Assembly (NCBI RefSeq): GCF_023555415.1
Contig: NZ_JAKRYL010000017.1
Location: forward strand, 1-64,000
DNA from: Halalkalibacter alkaliphilus
GTDB taxonomy: Bacteria; Bacillota; Bacilli; Bacillales; Bacillaceae_D
Direction of reading: 5' to 3'
Length of the DNA stretch: 64,000 nt
Part shown: positions 9,415-18,623 of the stretch, piece after piece
Layout of the letters: each line of letters starts with the position of its first letter
Numbering within the stretch: the stretch's first letter is position 1
Program-made: the position numbers and the translations under genes
Notes under the pieces: generated by a model
Databases searched by the model: none
Told to the model about the DNA's origin: nothing
Seen by the model: only the letters and a program-made list of their open reading frames with translations

Positions 9415-10011
9415 CTAAGAAAAAGTAACCACTCTAGTACATAATCTTCGGATTAGAGCTTCTTCATGACTTATTACGACTATCCCAATCTTGCGTTGCC
9501 TAGCAATTTCTACTACTGCATGCCATATTTGAGCTTGTGTAATCGCATCTAGCATTGTCGTCATTTCATCTGCAATTAGAAATCGTGTACCAGTACCTAG
9601 TGCTCTAGCAACACAAAAACGTTGCAATTCACCACCTGATAATTCATTTGGCCAGCGAGTAAGCCATTCTTGTTTAACACCTAAAAGATCTAGAAGTTGA
9701 CCGTCTATTTTGCCACCTTCATGTAAGACCTTCTCCATACGCCATTTAGGGTTAACAGCCTTTTCAGGGTGCTGAAACACAAGCTGTACCGGCTGATACC
9801 CCCTTTTTGGTAACGGGGAATTTTTTAATGTAACCGTTCCTTCCTTTTGCTGTTCATATCCTGAAAGCACCCGTGCAAATGTTGTCTTCCCACATCCGCT
9901 TCGTCCTCTTATACCTACAATCTCACCCGCACCAATCGTAAAATCCAAATTACGAAATATCCACCGGCTTTTATCATAAGAAAAACCAATATTTTTTGCT
10001 TCAAGTTGCAT
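9415..10011 (-). CDS. ABC transporter ATP-binding protein, Opp/Nik F-type, short
   Basis: 198-residue ATPase with Walker A GRSGCGKTT (about residues 36-44), signature LSGGELQRF, Walker B FLIADEMT and the H-loop His in VVISHEE. Its length is short for an OppF/NikE protein because the C-terminal oligopeptide extension is missing; the shorter CntF/NikE-like ATPases are similar. ATG at 10011 follows GAGGTG and overlaps the end of the upstream ATPase gene by 11 bases. It is the last gene of the importer operon and energises uptake with its partner. Confidence 0.85.
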   Translation of the reverse strand: MQLEAKNIGFSYDKSRWIFRNLDFTIGAGEIVGIRGRSGCGKTTFARVLSGYEQQKEGTVTLKNSPLPKRGYQPVQLVFQHPEKAVNPKWRMEKVLHEGGKIDGQLLDLLGVKQEWLTRWPNELSGGELQRFCVARALGTGTRFLIADEMTTMLDAITQAQIWHAVVEIARQRKIGIVVISHEEALIRRLCTRVVTFS

Positions 10012-10933
10012 GAAAACACCTCACCATTCCACCTCGAACTGTTTTGACAGCTGGCATTTCACGAGAGCATTGTGCAGTAGCAAATGCGCAGCGTGGTTCA
10101 AACAAACACCCGTTAGGTAAGGCGTGAGCTTCGGGTTGTGAACCAGGAATAGGTAAGAATTCATTTTGTGGAAGAGCTCTCCATAATGCCTTTGAATACG
10201 GATGGCGCAATGCTTCACCTTTCCCGTAAAAATCTTTTACTGTTGCGATTTCTACAGTTGTACCTGCATAAAAAACTGCAATCTTATCCGCTATACTTAA
10301 TGCCGAACCAATATCGTGAGTAATAAGCATAACTGCACTCCCATTGTCCGCTAATTCTCTAATAGAAGATAAGGCCTCTTTAACGACTACCGGATCAAGC
10401 CCAGGAGTAGGCTCATCGGCAATAATCACTTTCGCCTCACTGATCACTGCTGTTGATACTAAGACTCTACGTGTCATCCCTCCAGATAGCTGAAAGGGAT
10501 ACAGCTTTTCAGCATTTCTGTCTAAATGATACTGATCAAAAACTCTGCGTTGAGCGCCTATTGCATCTTTTTTCTTTGCAGCTAACCTTACTTGTGCCCC
10601 TGTTTTCATTAATGGATCTAAGAAATTTACAGATTGTGGAACAAGAGCAATTTCATCTCCCTGCATATCAGTCCGCTTTTTCTGCGTAAGCTCATCTCCA
10701 TCATATTTAATCGTACCACTTATATTTGCATTACTTGGTAAGATTCCAAGAATAGCATGAGCTAATAGACTTTTCCCAGACCCGCTTGATCCAACAACAG
10801 CCACAACTTCTCCTTTATCAATTGACATTGTTAAATTTTGGATGACTTTTAAATCGCTTTTTTTAAAACCCTTTGAATATTGATTGAAGGATATAGACAA
10901 TTCATCAACTTCAAGAAGAGGCATCTTTTTCAC
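10001..10933 (-). CDS. ABC transporter ATP-binding protein, Opp/Nik D-type
   Basis: 310 residues with Walker A GSSGSGKSL (about 52-60), signature LSGGMTRR, Walker B VIIADEPTPGLD and the C-terminal oligopeptide/nickel extension containing CLFEPRCAFATAQC, whose cysteines are typical of DppD/OppD/NikD (a metal or Fe-S site). It lies directly after the second permease and pairs with the short F-type ATPase. Start is GTG at 10933 or ATG three codons later; AGGGGAC precedes both. Substrate class (peptide, nickel or metal-opine) cannot be told from the ATPase. Confidence 0.87.
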   Translation of the reverse strand: MKKMPLLEVDELSISFNQYSKGFKKSDLKVIQNLTMSIDKGEVVAVVGSSGSGKSLLAHAILGILPSNANISGTIKYDGDELTQKKRTDMQGDEIALVPQSVNFLDPLMKTGAQVRLAAKKKDAIGAQRRVFDQYHLDRNAEKLYPFQLSGGMTRRVLVSTAVISEAKVIIADEPTPGLDPVVVKEALSSIRELADNGSAVMLITHDIGSALSIADKIAVFYAGTTVEIATVKDFYGKGEALRHPYSKALWRALPQNEFLPIPGSQPEAHALPNGCLFEPRCAFATAQCSREMPAVKTVRGGMVRCFHAT

Positions 10934-10948
10934 CGTCCCCTATATGAA

Positions 10949-11812
10949 CTATTCATGTGCTCGATGTGGGTCCAGCATGATTCGTAACTGTTCTCCCATC
11001 ACATCAAACGCTCTTACAATAACTAACAAACAAAGCCCTGGGAAAAAGGCAAGCCACCACATCCCTGTAGATAAGTATCTCATCGATTCTGAGAGAATAA
11101 TCCCAATAGCGGGTTGATGCGGAGACAATCCCATTCCTAAAAAAGTGACTGCCGCCTCATGTAAGATTGCATGCGGAAACAGTAAAAAAAGACCAACTAA
11201 AAGCTGTGGTATGAGGTGAGGCAATAGATGCATCCTTGCAATATACCAGCGCGTTTTCCCTAAACGTTTCGACATTTGTACATATTCCGCTGAGCGCAGC
11301 TGCATTACTTCTGCTCGAATGACTCGCGTCAAACTTGGCCAATGAGTAAGAGCAAGTCCTATAATCACACCTTTTGCTCCTCCCCCCATTGCAAAAGCTA
11401 TTAAAATTAAAATGACCAAATGAGGAACACTTAAAAACAAATCAACTATCCATGAGATAATGCCGTCTATCACTTTGCCCATAGTTGCAGCCATTATTCC
11501 TAAAGTAAGGGCAATCGTTACACTTGCAGCTGCAGCGACTAAGCCGACAGCAATACTTAACGTCAGGCCTTTAATAGTACGCGTAAACATATCTCTGCCA
11601 AGCCAGTCAGTACCAAAAGGATGAGCGAGCATTGGTCCTAAGTTACGATACTCTAAATTCGTAGCAATCTTCTCATTACTGAGAAAAAAACCGCCAAGGA
11701 TAACGCTAGCCAACAAAAGTCCAAGTGCCACTATGACAACGATACTTTTTTGCCTTTGATTTATTTGAAAAGGTAATGTGAGAAGATGCTTGGTCTTCAT
11801 TAAAACGTTCAT
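10949..11812 (-). CDS. ABC transporter permease, DppC/NikC type
   Basis: 287 residues with a short cytoplasmic N-terminus, about six membrane segments and a periplasmic segment with HPFGTDWLGRDMFTR (about residues 64-78), the standard N-terminal motif of DppC/OppC/NikC permeases. The EAA-loop region is around LPHLIPQ. Its ATG overlaps the stop of the preceding permease gene in ATGA, so the two are translationally coupled and form the membrane channel as a heterodimer. Confidence 0.88.
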   Translation of the reverse strand: MNVLMKTKHLLTLPFQINQRQKSIVVIVALGLLLASVILGGFFLSNEKIATNLEYRNLGPMLAHPFGTDWLGRDMFTRTIKGLTLSIAVGLVAAAASVTIALTLGIMAATMGKVIDGIISWIVDLFLSVPHLVILILIAFAMGGGAKGVIIGLALTHWPSLTRVIRAEVMQLRSAEYVQMSKRLGKTRWYIARMHLLPHLIPQLLVGLFLLFPHAILHEAAVTFLGMGLSPHQPAIGIILSESMRYLSTGMWWLAFFPGLCLLVIVRAFDVMGEQLRIMLDPHRAHE

Positions 11813-12822
11813 AGCCCTCTCCTCTCCTTCACCCGTGGATCAACAATTCGATAAATCACATCAGCAATAAGATTTCCTATGAAGACAAATAAGGCACTAA
11901 AGATGACGACTCCTAAAAGAAGTGGGACATCTCCCCGAACCCCTGCTTCAACTGTTGCTTGCCCTAATCCAGGATAAGAGAATACTTGCTCTGCTAATAC
12001 AGCTCCACCAAATAGTTCACCAAAAGCAGCAAACTGAAGCGTAATAGCTGGTAGCGCAATGTTACGCAACCCATGTCGCCATAGTAAAGTAAAACCTTTC
12101 TCACCCCTAGCTCTAGCAAATAAAATATAATCGCTTGAGAGGACCTCGATTAACTTTTCCCTTGTGTGTAATGCTACATTGGCTACCCCAATCATACTTA
12201 ATGTTAACGCTGGTAAAATCAGATGTTGAATTCGTTCAGTAAATGTAACCTCCTCAGCAAGAACCCCTGCTGGGACCCCCATTCCTATCGGAAACCAACC
12301 TAACCAAACAGCGAAAATAAGTAGGACCAACATTCCCATCCAAAATGTAGGAGTCGACGCTAACGTATAACAATACCATTTAATGATTCTATCTAACCAA
12401 GAACCTCTTTTCATAGCCGCGACAATTCCCAATACAAAACCGATGATTCCAGATAACACCCAAGCTGTCATCATAAGAGCTAGTGAATTAAGAAATTTTT
12501 CGCTTATCACTTCTGATACAGGTCGGCGATAAATCATTGATGTTCCTAAATTACCTTGGAATACAGCCGTACTCCAATGAAGAAATTGCTGACCTGGAGT
12601 CTTATCAAGGCCCCAATTCTCTGCAATTTGTTCCCGTTGTTCCGGACCAACGCTCATCATGTCTGCACCAATATAGGCTTGAATAGGGTCAACCGGTGAG
12701 TAACTAATGAGTATAAAAGAAAACAAACATACACCAAATAAAAGTGAAGCTAGCCTTATGCTTTTTTTCACAAAGTACGAGAGTATGGTCCCCACCTGCG
12801 CTATTACTCGTTCCATTTCCAC
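11809..12822 (-). CDS. ABC transporter permease, DppB/NikB type
   Basis: 337 residues with the N-terminal membrane anchor and SPVDPIQAYIG motif (about 47-57) typical of DppB/OppB/NikB, then GLDKTPGQQFLHW and about six membrane segments; the EAA-like loop LPALTLSMIG lies near residue 205. Its start overlaps the 3' end of the binding-protein gene; no strong Shine-Dalgarno is seen, so translation is probably coupled. It forms the channel with the DppC-type permease. Confidence 0.87.
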   Translation of the reverse strand: MEMERVIAQVGTILSYFVKKSIRLASLLFGVCLFSFILISYSPVDPIQAYIGADMMSVGPEQREQIAENWGLDKTPGQQFLHWSTAVFQGNLGTSMIYRRPVSEVISEKFLNSLALMMTAWVLSGIIGFVLGIVAAMKRGSWLDRIIKWYCYTLASTPTFWMGMLVLLIFAVWLGWFPIGMGVPAGVLAEEVTFTERIQHLILPALTLSMIGVANVALHTREKLIEVLSSDYILFARARGEKGFTLLWRHGLRNIALPAITLQFAAFGELFGGAVLAEQVFSYPGLGQATVEAGVRGDVPLLLGVVIFSALFVFIGNLIADVIYRIVDPRVKERRGL

Positions 12823-14405
12823 TCAACTATATTATCTGTAATAGGCCAACCATGAGTATGAGGTTGAATCTTCTGCTCCCCTATATCAAGCCCATCTCTT
12901 ACTAAATAAAGGTGATCGATATTTACAAGCCACGCCCATGGTGCATCTCCTTTTACACTGAAACCTGTTTGACCATCCCATTGGGCTTTTTGCCAATATT
13001 CAATTGCCTCTTCCTCACTTTTCGCAGCTATTGCCTGCTTTAAATACTCATCTACTTTTGAATTGGAATAATACCCAGGATTAAACCACTCTATTCCAAT
13101 ATTGTCTCCACCATAAACATGATAAATTTCCAAAGGATCGTGGCTTCCCCAGCCCATTAGAACTGCATTTGAGTGCATCAATGACTGTATTTCATCCCAG
13201 CTTCTGCCTTCAATTATTATATTAATGCCTAATGGCTTAATCATATCAGCAACTGCAATGGCAAGTGATTGTCTAGTCACATCGCTTGCTGGGTAAAGAA
13301 GAGTGAACTCTGCTTTTAACGAACCTTTTTCAAGAACCCCATCTCCACTTACATCTTCCCATCCAGCTGCGGCTAAGACTTCCTTTGCTTGTTCCATATC
13401 ATTATCATCAACCACTGTTTCTGAATTCCACCAAGGAAGACGATCTGCAACAGAATACCCAGGAGTGCCATGACCTTCTAACACCCCATCTACTAATCCC
13501 TGTCTATCAATAGCAATATTAATTGCCTGACGAATGGCTAGGTCTGCTGTTACATCATTCCCAATTGCAAGTCCATCTTCTGTTACTTCTCCTGAAGATA
13601 CATATGGAAACATAATGCCCCGATTGTCGACACTCTGAATTGATTCAAGGCGCATACCAGGAACGTCCTGCATGCTAAAAGCTGCTGGAATAGATACCAT
13701 GTCAACTTGTCCTGATTTCGCCGCACCAAAAGCAGCATCATCATTTAAAAATAAGAAGGTAACTTTCTCAAAATATGGTTCTGTGTCATAGTATTCTAGA
13801 TTTGCTTCAACAATGATCTGCTGCCCCTTATCCCATTGCACTAATTTATAAGGACCTGAACCAATTGGATTTGTAGCATAATTTTCATCATATGCATGTT
13901 CAGGAACTATTCCCATTGTCAATAACAACTGAATAAAAGTAGATTTAGGCTCTTTTAGGTAAAAGGTTATAGTATGTTCATCCAGTGCCTTAACACTCTC
14001 AAGAATGCTTAAGTCTATCACAGATCCACTAGCTTTCGCTGTTTCAAAAGTAAACTGTACATCTTTGGCTGTTAATGGCTCTCCATCGGAAAACCTGACA
14101 TCATCTCTGATCTCAACCGTCCATTCCAAACCGTCACTGCTAATTTCATAACTAGTTGCAACATCATACGTAATTGATAAATCACTGTCGCGCTTTAATA
14201 ATGTGCTTTGAAATAGCGGAGAACCGTAGCGTCCCCAACCCGTTGTAGGATCGAAGCCAGTCTCTGGTTCCGGTCCGATAGCTAAAATCAACTCTTCTTT
14301 TTCATTCGAATTAGCAAACTCTTCCGTAGTATTAGATTGAGTGCATCCACTTATAACTAGAACCGCTACTAGCAAATAGATATATATAAGTCCCTGCTTT
14401 TTCAA
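12804..14405 (-). CDS. Nickel/peptide-type ABC substrate-binding lipoprotein
   Basis: SBP family 5 (DppA/OppA/NikA) lipoprotein of about 533 residues. It has a signal peptide ending VLVISGC (lipidated Cys), then EKEELILAIGPEPETGFDP and the family motif VRFSDGEPLTAKDVQFTFE. The start is taken as TTG at 14405, because AAAGGAG is correctly spaced for it, while the in-frame GTG three codons earlier overlaps that Shine-Dalgarno. The family binds peptides, Ni2+ chelates or metal-opines. Nickel is plausible here because nickel-pincer cofactor genes start 3 kb away, but no diagnostic residue is visible. Confidence 0.85.
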   Translation of the reverse strand: MKKQGLIYIYLLVAVLVISGCTQSNTTEEFANSNEKEELILAIGPEPETGFDPTTGWGRYGSPLFQSTLLKRDSDLSITYDVATSYEISSDGLEWTVEIRDDVRFSDGEPLTAKDVQFTFETAKASGSVIDLSILESVKALDEHTITFYLKEPKSTFIQLLLTMGIVPEHAYDENYATNPIGSGPYKLVQWDKGQQIIVEANLEYYDTEPYFEKVTFLFLNDDAAFGAAKSGQVDMVSIPAAFSMQDVPGMRLESIQSVDNRGIMFPYVSSGEVTEDGLAIGNDVTADLAIRQAINIAIDRQGLVDGVLEGHGTPGYSVADRLPWWNSETVVDDNDMEQAKEVLAAAGWEDVSGDGVLEKGSLKAEFTLLYPASDVTRQSLAIAVADMIKPLGINIIIEGRSWDEIQSLMHSNAVLMGWGSHDPLEIYHVYGGDNIGIEWFNPGYYSNSKVDEYLKQAIAAKSEEEAIEYWQKAQWDGQTGFSVKGDAPWAWLVNIDHLYLVRDGLDIGEQKIQPHTHGWPITDNIVEWKWNE

Positions 14406-14499
14406 TTTTTCCACTCCTTTTATTAACTATCAATCAGTGTACTTAAAATAATAGTTGGATAGTTGAACACCACTAAATTTTCATGAAAAGTAAATAATA

Positions 14500-14850
14500 T
14501 TAGATAGCATTGCGAGTGGTAGAAACTTCAATAAATGATACATTGGCATCTTCATACTTCGATTGATTTTTGCTATAAACTACTTCCGTTAATAAATACA
14601 CAATCGGAGTAATACTGTTTAGCAATTCTCGGTAACTCAAACTATTTTTCATTGTATTTAATGTTTCTTCGTTTTCCCAAATGCTTATTAACTCATAAGT
14701 AAATGGGGGATGTCCAGTATTTGGCTCTAGAAAGTCCACCTCTACACATCCAGCATATTGATAATATGAAATCAGATTCTTCTTCCCATTATTAAGCAAC
14801 TGCTCTTCTAAACCTTTTTGACAACGTATAGTAACCACTTGAACAAACAT
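14500..14850 (-). CDS. Small ABM-fold (antibiotic biosynthesis monooxygenase-like) protein
   Basis: About 116 residues beginning MFVQVVTIRCQKG; the pattern of a beta strand, helix, then YELISIWENEETLNTMKNS resembles dimeric alpha-beta barrel (ABM) proteins. ATG at 14850 is chosen because GGAGGGG stands just before it. It lies 94 bases upstream of the binding-protein gene on the same strand with no terminator between, so it may head the importer operon. Many ABM proteins have no known activity. The last 25 residues (from about NQSKYEDAN) look like an extra tail. Confidence 0.55.
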   Translation of the reverse strand: MFVQVVTIRCQKGLEEQLLNNGKKNLISYYQYAGCVEVDFLEPNTGHPPFTYELISIWENEETLNTMKNSLSYRELLNSITPIVYLLTEVVYSKNQSKYEDANVSFIEVSTTRNAI

Positions 14851-14901
14851 CACACCCCTCCTCATTTCCTATGACTTAAAGTGTCCCTACTAGAGAATCG
14901 T

Positions 14902-14951
14902 AAAAAAGCAGGAGTGTCCCAAAAGTCTTTTTTGACCTTTTGGGACACTCC
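14902..14951 (-). terminator. tkt: Terminator after transketolase, related to a repeat at 49122
   Basis: GAGTGTCCCAAAAG/CTTTTGGGACACTC arms (14912-14925 with 14937-14950); on the minus strand the hairpin is followed by six T. The arm plus flank (TTTTGGGACACTCCCGAAGCA) closely matches the left end of the MITE-like element at 49122-49285, so this terminator may be a partial copy of that element. Confidence 0.8.
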
Positions 14952-15014
14952 CGAAGCATAAGACACCCTATTTATTCTGTCATAGCTCTACTTTTCAAAT
15001 CTCTTAGTCCTAAA

Positions 15015-17036
15015 TTACCCAAGTAGTTCTTTGAAATTCTTCACAACATTCTCAACCGAGAATCCATATTCCTTAAGTAAAATGTTAGCAGGTCCCGATG
15101 CTCCAAATTGATCAATCGCAATAACGTCACCTGCATCCCCAACATATTTACTCCAACCAAGGGATGATCCCATTTCAATTCCAAGACGAGCCTTAACATG
15201 CTTCGGTAACACTTGCTCTTTATACTCCACAGACTGTTTATCGAAACGATCCCAACTTGGCATACTTACTACAGATATGAAAATATTTTCTTTTTCAAGT
15301 TCTTTTTGCGCTTCCATTGCAAGAGAAACTTCAGAACCTGATGCTAGCAATAAACCACTAACATCTCCTTTTGCTTCTGATACAACATATGCACCTTTTT
15401 TAACTCCTTCATAGACAGATTCTTGATCCATTTGTAATGTAGGTAAGTCTTGACGAGTCAAGATAAGGGCAGTAGGTGTATCCGTACTTTCAATGGCTAA
15501 TCTCCATGCTGCAACCGTTTCTTTCGCATCTGCTGGTCTTATTGCCGACACACCTGGCATTGCGCGTAATGACGCTAACTGTTCAACTGGCTCATGAGTT
15601 GGTCCATCTTCACCAACCGCAATGCTATCGTGTGTAAAGACATAGGTTACTGGCAATTTCATTAATGCAGCTAAACGAATCGCTGGACGTAAATAATCAG
15701 AAAAGACGAAGAAAGTTGCACCAAACACTTTTATTCCTCCATGAATGGCCATTCCATTGATTGCAGCACCCATTGCAAATTCACGTACACCAAACCAGAC
15801 ATTTCGCGCTGCAAAGCTATCAATACCGTAATTTTTTTCTGATGTAATTAATGTTTTATTTGATCCTGCTAAGTCGGCAGACCCACCAATTAATTGCGGG
15901 ATGGCAGTAGCAGCTGCATTAAGCGTTTTTCCTGATGATGCACGAGTTGCTAATGATTCACCCTCGTTAAAGTTCGGCAATGCTTCTTCCCAGTTTTCAG
16001 GAAGCTTGTCTGCTAATACCGCTTCAAATTGTTCAGCCAACTTCGGGTATGACTTTTTGTAATCTTCAAAAAGTTTATTCCATTCATCTTCCTTCTCTTT
16101 TCCAAGTTTAACAAACTGTGAAAAATGATTTGATGCTTCTTCAGGTACATAAAACGCTTCTTCTGAGCTCCAATTATAAGCTTTTTTCGTTAACGTAATT
16201 TCCTCTTTACCAAGAGGAGCACCATGAGAAGCTGACTTACCTGATTTATTAGGTGAACCATACCCAATGATTGTTTTTACTTCTATTAACGTAGGACGAT
16301 CTAGATCTCCTTTTGCTTCTTGTAGAGCCTTTTGGATTGTGTCAATATCATTGCCATCTTCAACACGAATCACTTGCCAACCATACGCTTTGAAGCGATC
16401 TTCTACACTTTCTGAAAATGATAAGTTCAATTCACCGTCCAAGGAAATATCATTTGAGTCATACAACACAACTAGACGTCCTAACTTAAGATGGCCTGCA
16501 AGCGAGGCAGCTTCAGCTGATACACCTTCCATTAAATCTCCATCACCACAAATACTATACGTGAAATGATCTACTAGGTTAAAACCTTCTTTATTATATG
16601 TTTCTGCAAGGTGTCGCTCAGCCATTGCCATCCCTACAGCCATTGCAATTCCTTGCCCTAGGGGCCCTGTTGTTGCTTCTACTCCAGGTGTATGACCAAG
16701 TTCTGGATGACCAGGTGTTCTACTTCCCCATTGACGGAAGTTCTTTAAATCATCCATTGTGACATCATATCCAAATAAATGTAGCATGCTATATAGCAGC
16801 ATAGATCCATGACCTGCTGATAGGACAAACCGATCTCTGTTTAACCAATTTGGATTAGCTGGATTATGGTTCATTTCTTTTGCCCATAATGCATACGCCA
16901 TTGGGGCTGCTCCCATTGGCATTCCCGGGTGTCCTGAGTTTGCTTTTTCAATTCCATCTATAGATAATGTTCTAATTGTGTTAATAGCTAATTGGTCTAG
17001 TTGCTTTTCATCTATTACATTTTGCATTGTGTACAT
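15015..17036 (-). CDS. tkt: Transketolase
   Basis: 673-residue thiamine-diphosphate enzyme of full family length. It has the TPP motif [27 protein letters not shown] (about residues 163-200), EGPTHEP in the pyrimidine domain ([22 protein letters not shown]) and a C-terminal domain ending in [15 protein letters not shown]. It interconverts pentose-phosphate intermediates. Bacilli usually carry a housekeeping tkt; here the gene is downstream of gntK and the lar genes, so it may handle 6-phosphogluconate-derived pentose phosphates. Start ATG at 17036 is only two bases from AAGGGG; the ATG three codons on is an alternative. Confidence 0.93.
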   Translation of the reverse strand: MYTMQNVIDEKQLDQLAINTIRTLSIDGIEKANSGHPGMPMGAAPMAYALWAKEMNHNPANPNWLNRDRFVLSAGHGSMLLYSMLHLFGYDVTMDDLKNFRQWGSRTPGHPELGHTPGVEATTGPLGQGIAMAVGMAMAERHLAETYNKEGFNLVDHFTYSICGDGDLMEGVSAEAASLAGHLKLGRLVVLYDSNDISLDGELNLSFSESVEDRFKAYGWQVIRVEDGNDIDTIQKALQEAKGDLDRPTLIEVKTIIGYGSPNKSGKSASHGAPLGKEEITLTKKAYNWSSEEAFYVPEEASNHFSQFVKLGKEKEDEWNKLFEDYKKSYPKLAEQFEAVLADKLPENWEEALPNFNEGESLATRASSGKTLNAAATAIPQLIGGSADLAGSNKTLITSEKNYGIDSFAARNVWFGVREFAMGAAINGMAIHGGIKVFGATFFVFSDYLRPAIRLAALMKLPVTYVFTHDSIAVGEDGPTHEPVEQLASLRAMPGVSAIRPADAKETVAAWRLAIESTDTPTALILTRQDLPTLQMDQESVYEGVKKGAYVVSEAKGDVSGLLLASGSEVSLAMEAQKELEKENIFISVVSMPSWDRFDKQSVEYKEQVLPKHVKARLGIEMGSSLGWSKYVGDAGDVIAIDQFGASGPANILLKEYGFSVENVVKNFKELLG

Positions 17037-17150
17037 AACCCCTTATTCTTCTTATATTTTCAAGCTAGATTAGTAGTTTTTAACTAACTAGTTTAATAAA
17101 ATCATACAATTTCATAGAACTCACTCTTAGTTCCTTTTCTTAATGGATTC

Positions 17151-17179
17151 CCGACCGTGTTTTCTCTATTAACGGTCGG
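17151..17179 (-). terminator. Hairpin at the larC2 stop codon
   Basis: CCGACCGT/ACGGTCGG arms span the larC2 stop. No T-run follows, so it is more likely an mRNA stabiliser or partial barrier than a full terminator before tkt. Confidence 0.4.
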
Positions 17180-17648
17180 CATCAATCTCTTTCCAAACTT
17201 GTTCATAAACTTTTTTTAGTGGGACATTAAAATGTTGGGCGATTTTTTTGCAATCTTCAAATTCTGGTGATTTTTGTACAACTTGTCCACTCAAAATTCC
17301 CTCTTTCACAGAGACCGGTCCCCACTCGGTAGTTACTATTTTGTAGCGTCTTTCTAGGCGGTGAACCGTCAATGGATAATACCGCACCCCTAACGTTGTC
17401 GTTTCTTTAAAAAGAATTTCTTCCATTTTTGGTAACGCTTTGGTGGAGCAAAGCAACTGAAGTAAAATAGCTGGTCTATTTTTTTTCATATATATAGGCG
17501 TATAAAAAACGTCATTTGCTCCTTGATCAAAGAGTAAATCTATAACATAGCCAAGCCACTCACCTGATACATCATCTAGATTTACTTCCATTTTGACCAT
17601 TTGATTATCAATATGTTGATGGTCAGGAGGTAGTTCAGAGTGCATCAT
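17169..17648 (-). CDS. larC2: LarC2: C-terminal half of the nickel-insertion enzyme LarC
   Basis: 159 residues matching the C-terminal CTP-binding/nickel-insertion half of LarC (former DUF111): VKMEVNLDDVSGEWLGYVIDLL, then DVFYTPIYMKKNRPA. LarC inserts Ni into the pyridinium-dithiocarboxylate nucleotide in a CTP-dependent reaction. Here it is a separate gene: larC1 stops with TAA at 17676-17678, and larC2 begins at ATG 17648 in the same frame after a second stop (TAG), with its own GAGAGGAG site. In Lactobacillus plantarum the halves are joined by ribosomal frameshifting; here no frameshift could join them. Confidence 0.88.
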   Translation of the reverse strand: MMHSELPPDHQHIDNQMVKMEVNLDDVSGEWLGYVIDLLFDQGANDVFYTPIYMKKNRPAILLQLLCSTKALPKMEEILFKETTTLGVRYYPLTVHRLERRYKIVTTEWGPVSVKEGILSGQVVQKSPEFEDCKKIAQHFNVPLKKVYEQVWKEIDADR

Positions 17649-17675
17649 CTATACTCCTCTCGTTTTAATCATCAT

Positions 17676-18623
17676 TTACTCACCAATGATGACCCTTAGT
17701 ACATTTGGGTGGTCTTTAAATGTTTTTGTTCCTGCTCCGTAACCAATCTTCTTTACTTTCATAGCTGGGAAGGTACAAAACTCATCAGTTAAAACTGAAA
17801 CAATTGCTGCGCCTGTTGGTGTTGTAAGTTCAGCCTTTAAGTCACTTTGGGCAATCGGAACTCCTTTTAACATTTCTAATGTAGCTGGTGCCGGAACTGG
17901 ATACACACCATGATCAATTTTAATCTTTCCTGTTCCTACAGGGATAGGTGAAGATTTGATCTTGTCAACTTCAAGCTGATCAAGAAGAATCGCCGCTCCT
18001 ACAATATCTATAATAGAATCAACTGCACCTACTTCATGAAAGTGAACCGTTTCTAATGGCATGTTATGAATATGCCCTTCTGCTTCCCCGATCTTCATAA
18101 AAATCTTCAAAGCAGTTTCTTCCACTTTTGGAGTAAAACCTGCTGATTCAATAAGCTTAACAATATCTTTATAAGAACGATGATGATGCCCATGGTCATG
18201 GCTATGTCCATGATCATGACTATGCTCGTGATCGTGGCTATGTCCCTGATCATGGCTATGCTCGTGATCGTGGCTATGTTCCTGATCATGGCTATGCTCG
18301 TGATCGTGGCTATGTCCCTGATCATGACTATGCTCGTGATCGTGGCTATGTCCCTGATCATGACTATGCTCGTGATCGTGGCTATGTCCGTGATCATGGC
18401 TATGTCCATGGGCGTGGTGCTCATCGGTTAGCAGTACATCAAATTTCGTACTGGTAATTCCATTTTTCACAACTTTTGTCCATTTCAGCTTATATTCTTC
18501 GTTAATATGGAGTTTTTTTAACTCCTCTTCTAATTTAAATGGATCGGCCCCTGCATCAAGAAGAGCTCCAATCATCATATCGCCACTTATTCCTGAAAAA
18601 CAGTCTAAATAAAGTGTCTTCAT
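17676..18623 (-). CDS. larC1: LarC1: N-terminal half of LarC with a long His-rich repeat
   Basis: 315 residues. It starts MKTLYLDCFSGISGDMMIGALLDAGAD, the diagnostic LarC N-terminus, and ends with DHPNVLRVIIGE. Residues about 69-148 are almost only H, S, D, E, G and Q: six copies of a 12-residue unit of the type GHSHDHEHSHDQ, surely a nickel (metal) binding or storage tail. The core resumes at SYKDIVKLIESAGF. Its ATG overlaps the larB stop (ATGA). It works with LarC2 to load nickel into the cofactor. Confidence 0.93.
   Translation of the reverse strand: MKTLYLDCFSGISGDMMIGALLDAGADPFKLEEELKKLHINEEYKLKWTKVVKNGITSTKFDVLLTDEHHAHGHSHDHGHSHDHEHSHDQGHSHDHEHSHDQGHSHDHEHSHDQEHSHDHEHSHDQGHSHDHEHSHDHGHSHDHGHHHRSYKDIVKLIESAGFTPKVEETALKIFMKIGEAEGHIHNMPLETVHFHEVGAVDSIIDIVGAAILLDQLEVDKIKSSPIPVGTGKIKIDHGVYPVPAPATLEMLKGVPIAQSDLKAELTTPTGAAIVSVLTDEFCTFPAMKVKKIGYGAGTKTFKDHPNVLRVIIGE
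18183..18415 (-). repeat. 36-bp tandem repeat inside larC1 encoding the His-rich tail
   Basis: About six copies of a 36-bp unit (plus-strand form begins CTGATCATGACTATGCTCGT), varying at a few positions, all in the larC1 reading frame. Copy number is likely to vary between strains by slippage or recombination without breaking the frame. Confidence 0.9.

Noticed and set aside
18183-18415. CRISPR-like spacing of 36-bp repeats
   Set aside because: Repeats are contiguous with no unique spacers and translate in frame with larC1; no cas genes nearby.
18107-18431. Long Met/Ile-rich frames on both strands over the repeat
   Set aside because: They are shadow frames of the His-rich repeat; low complexity and no start signals.
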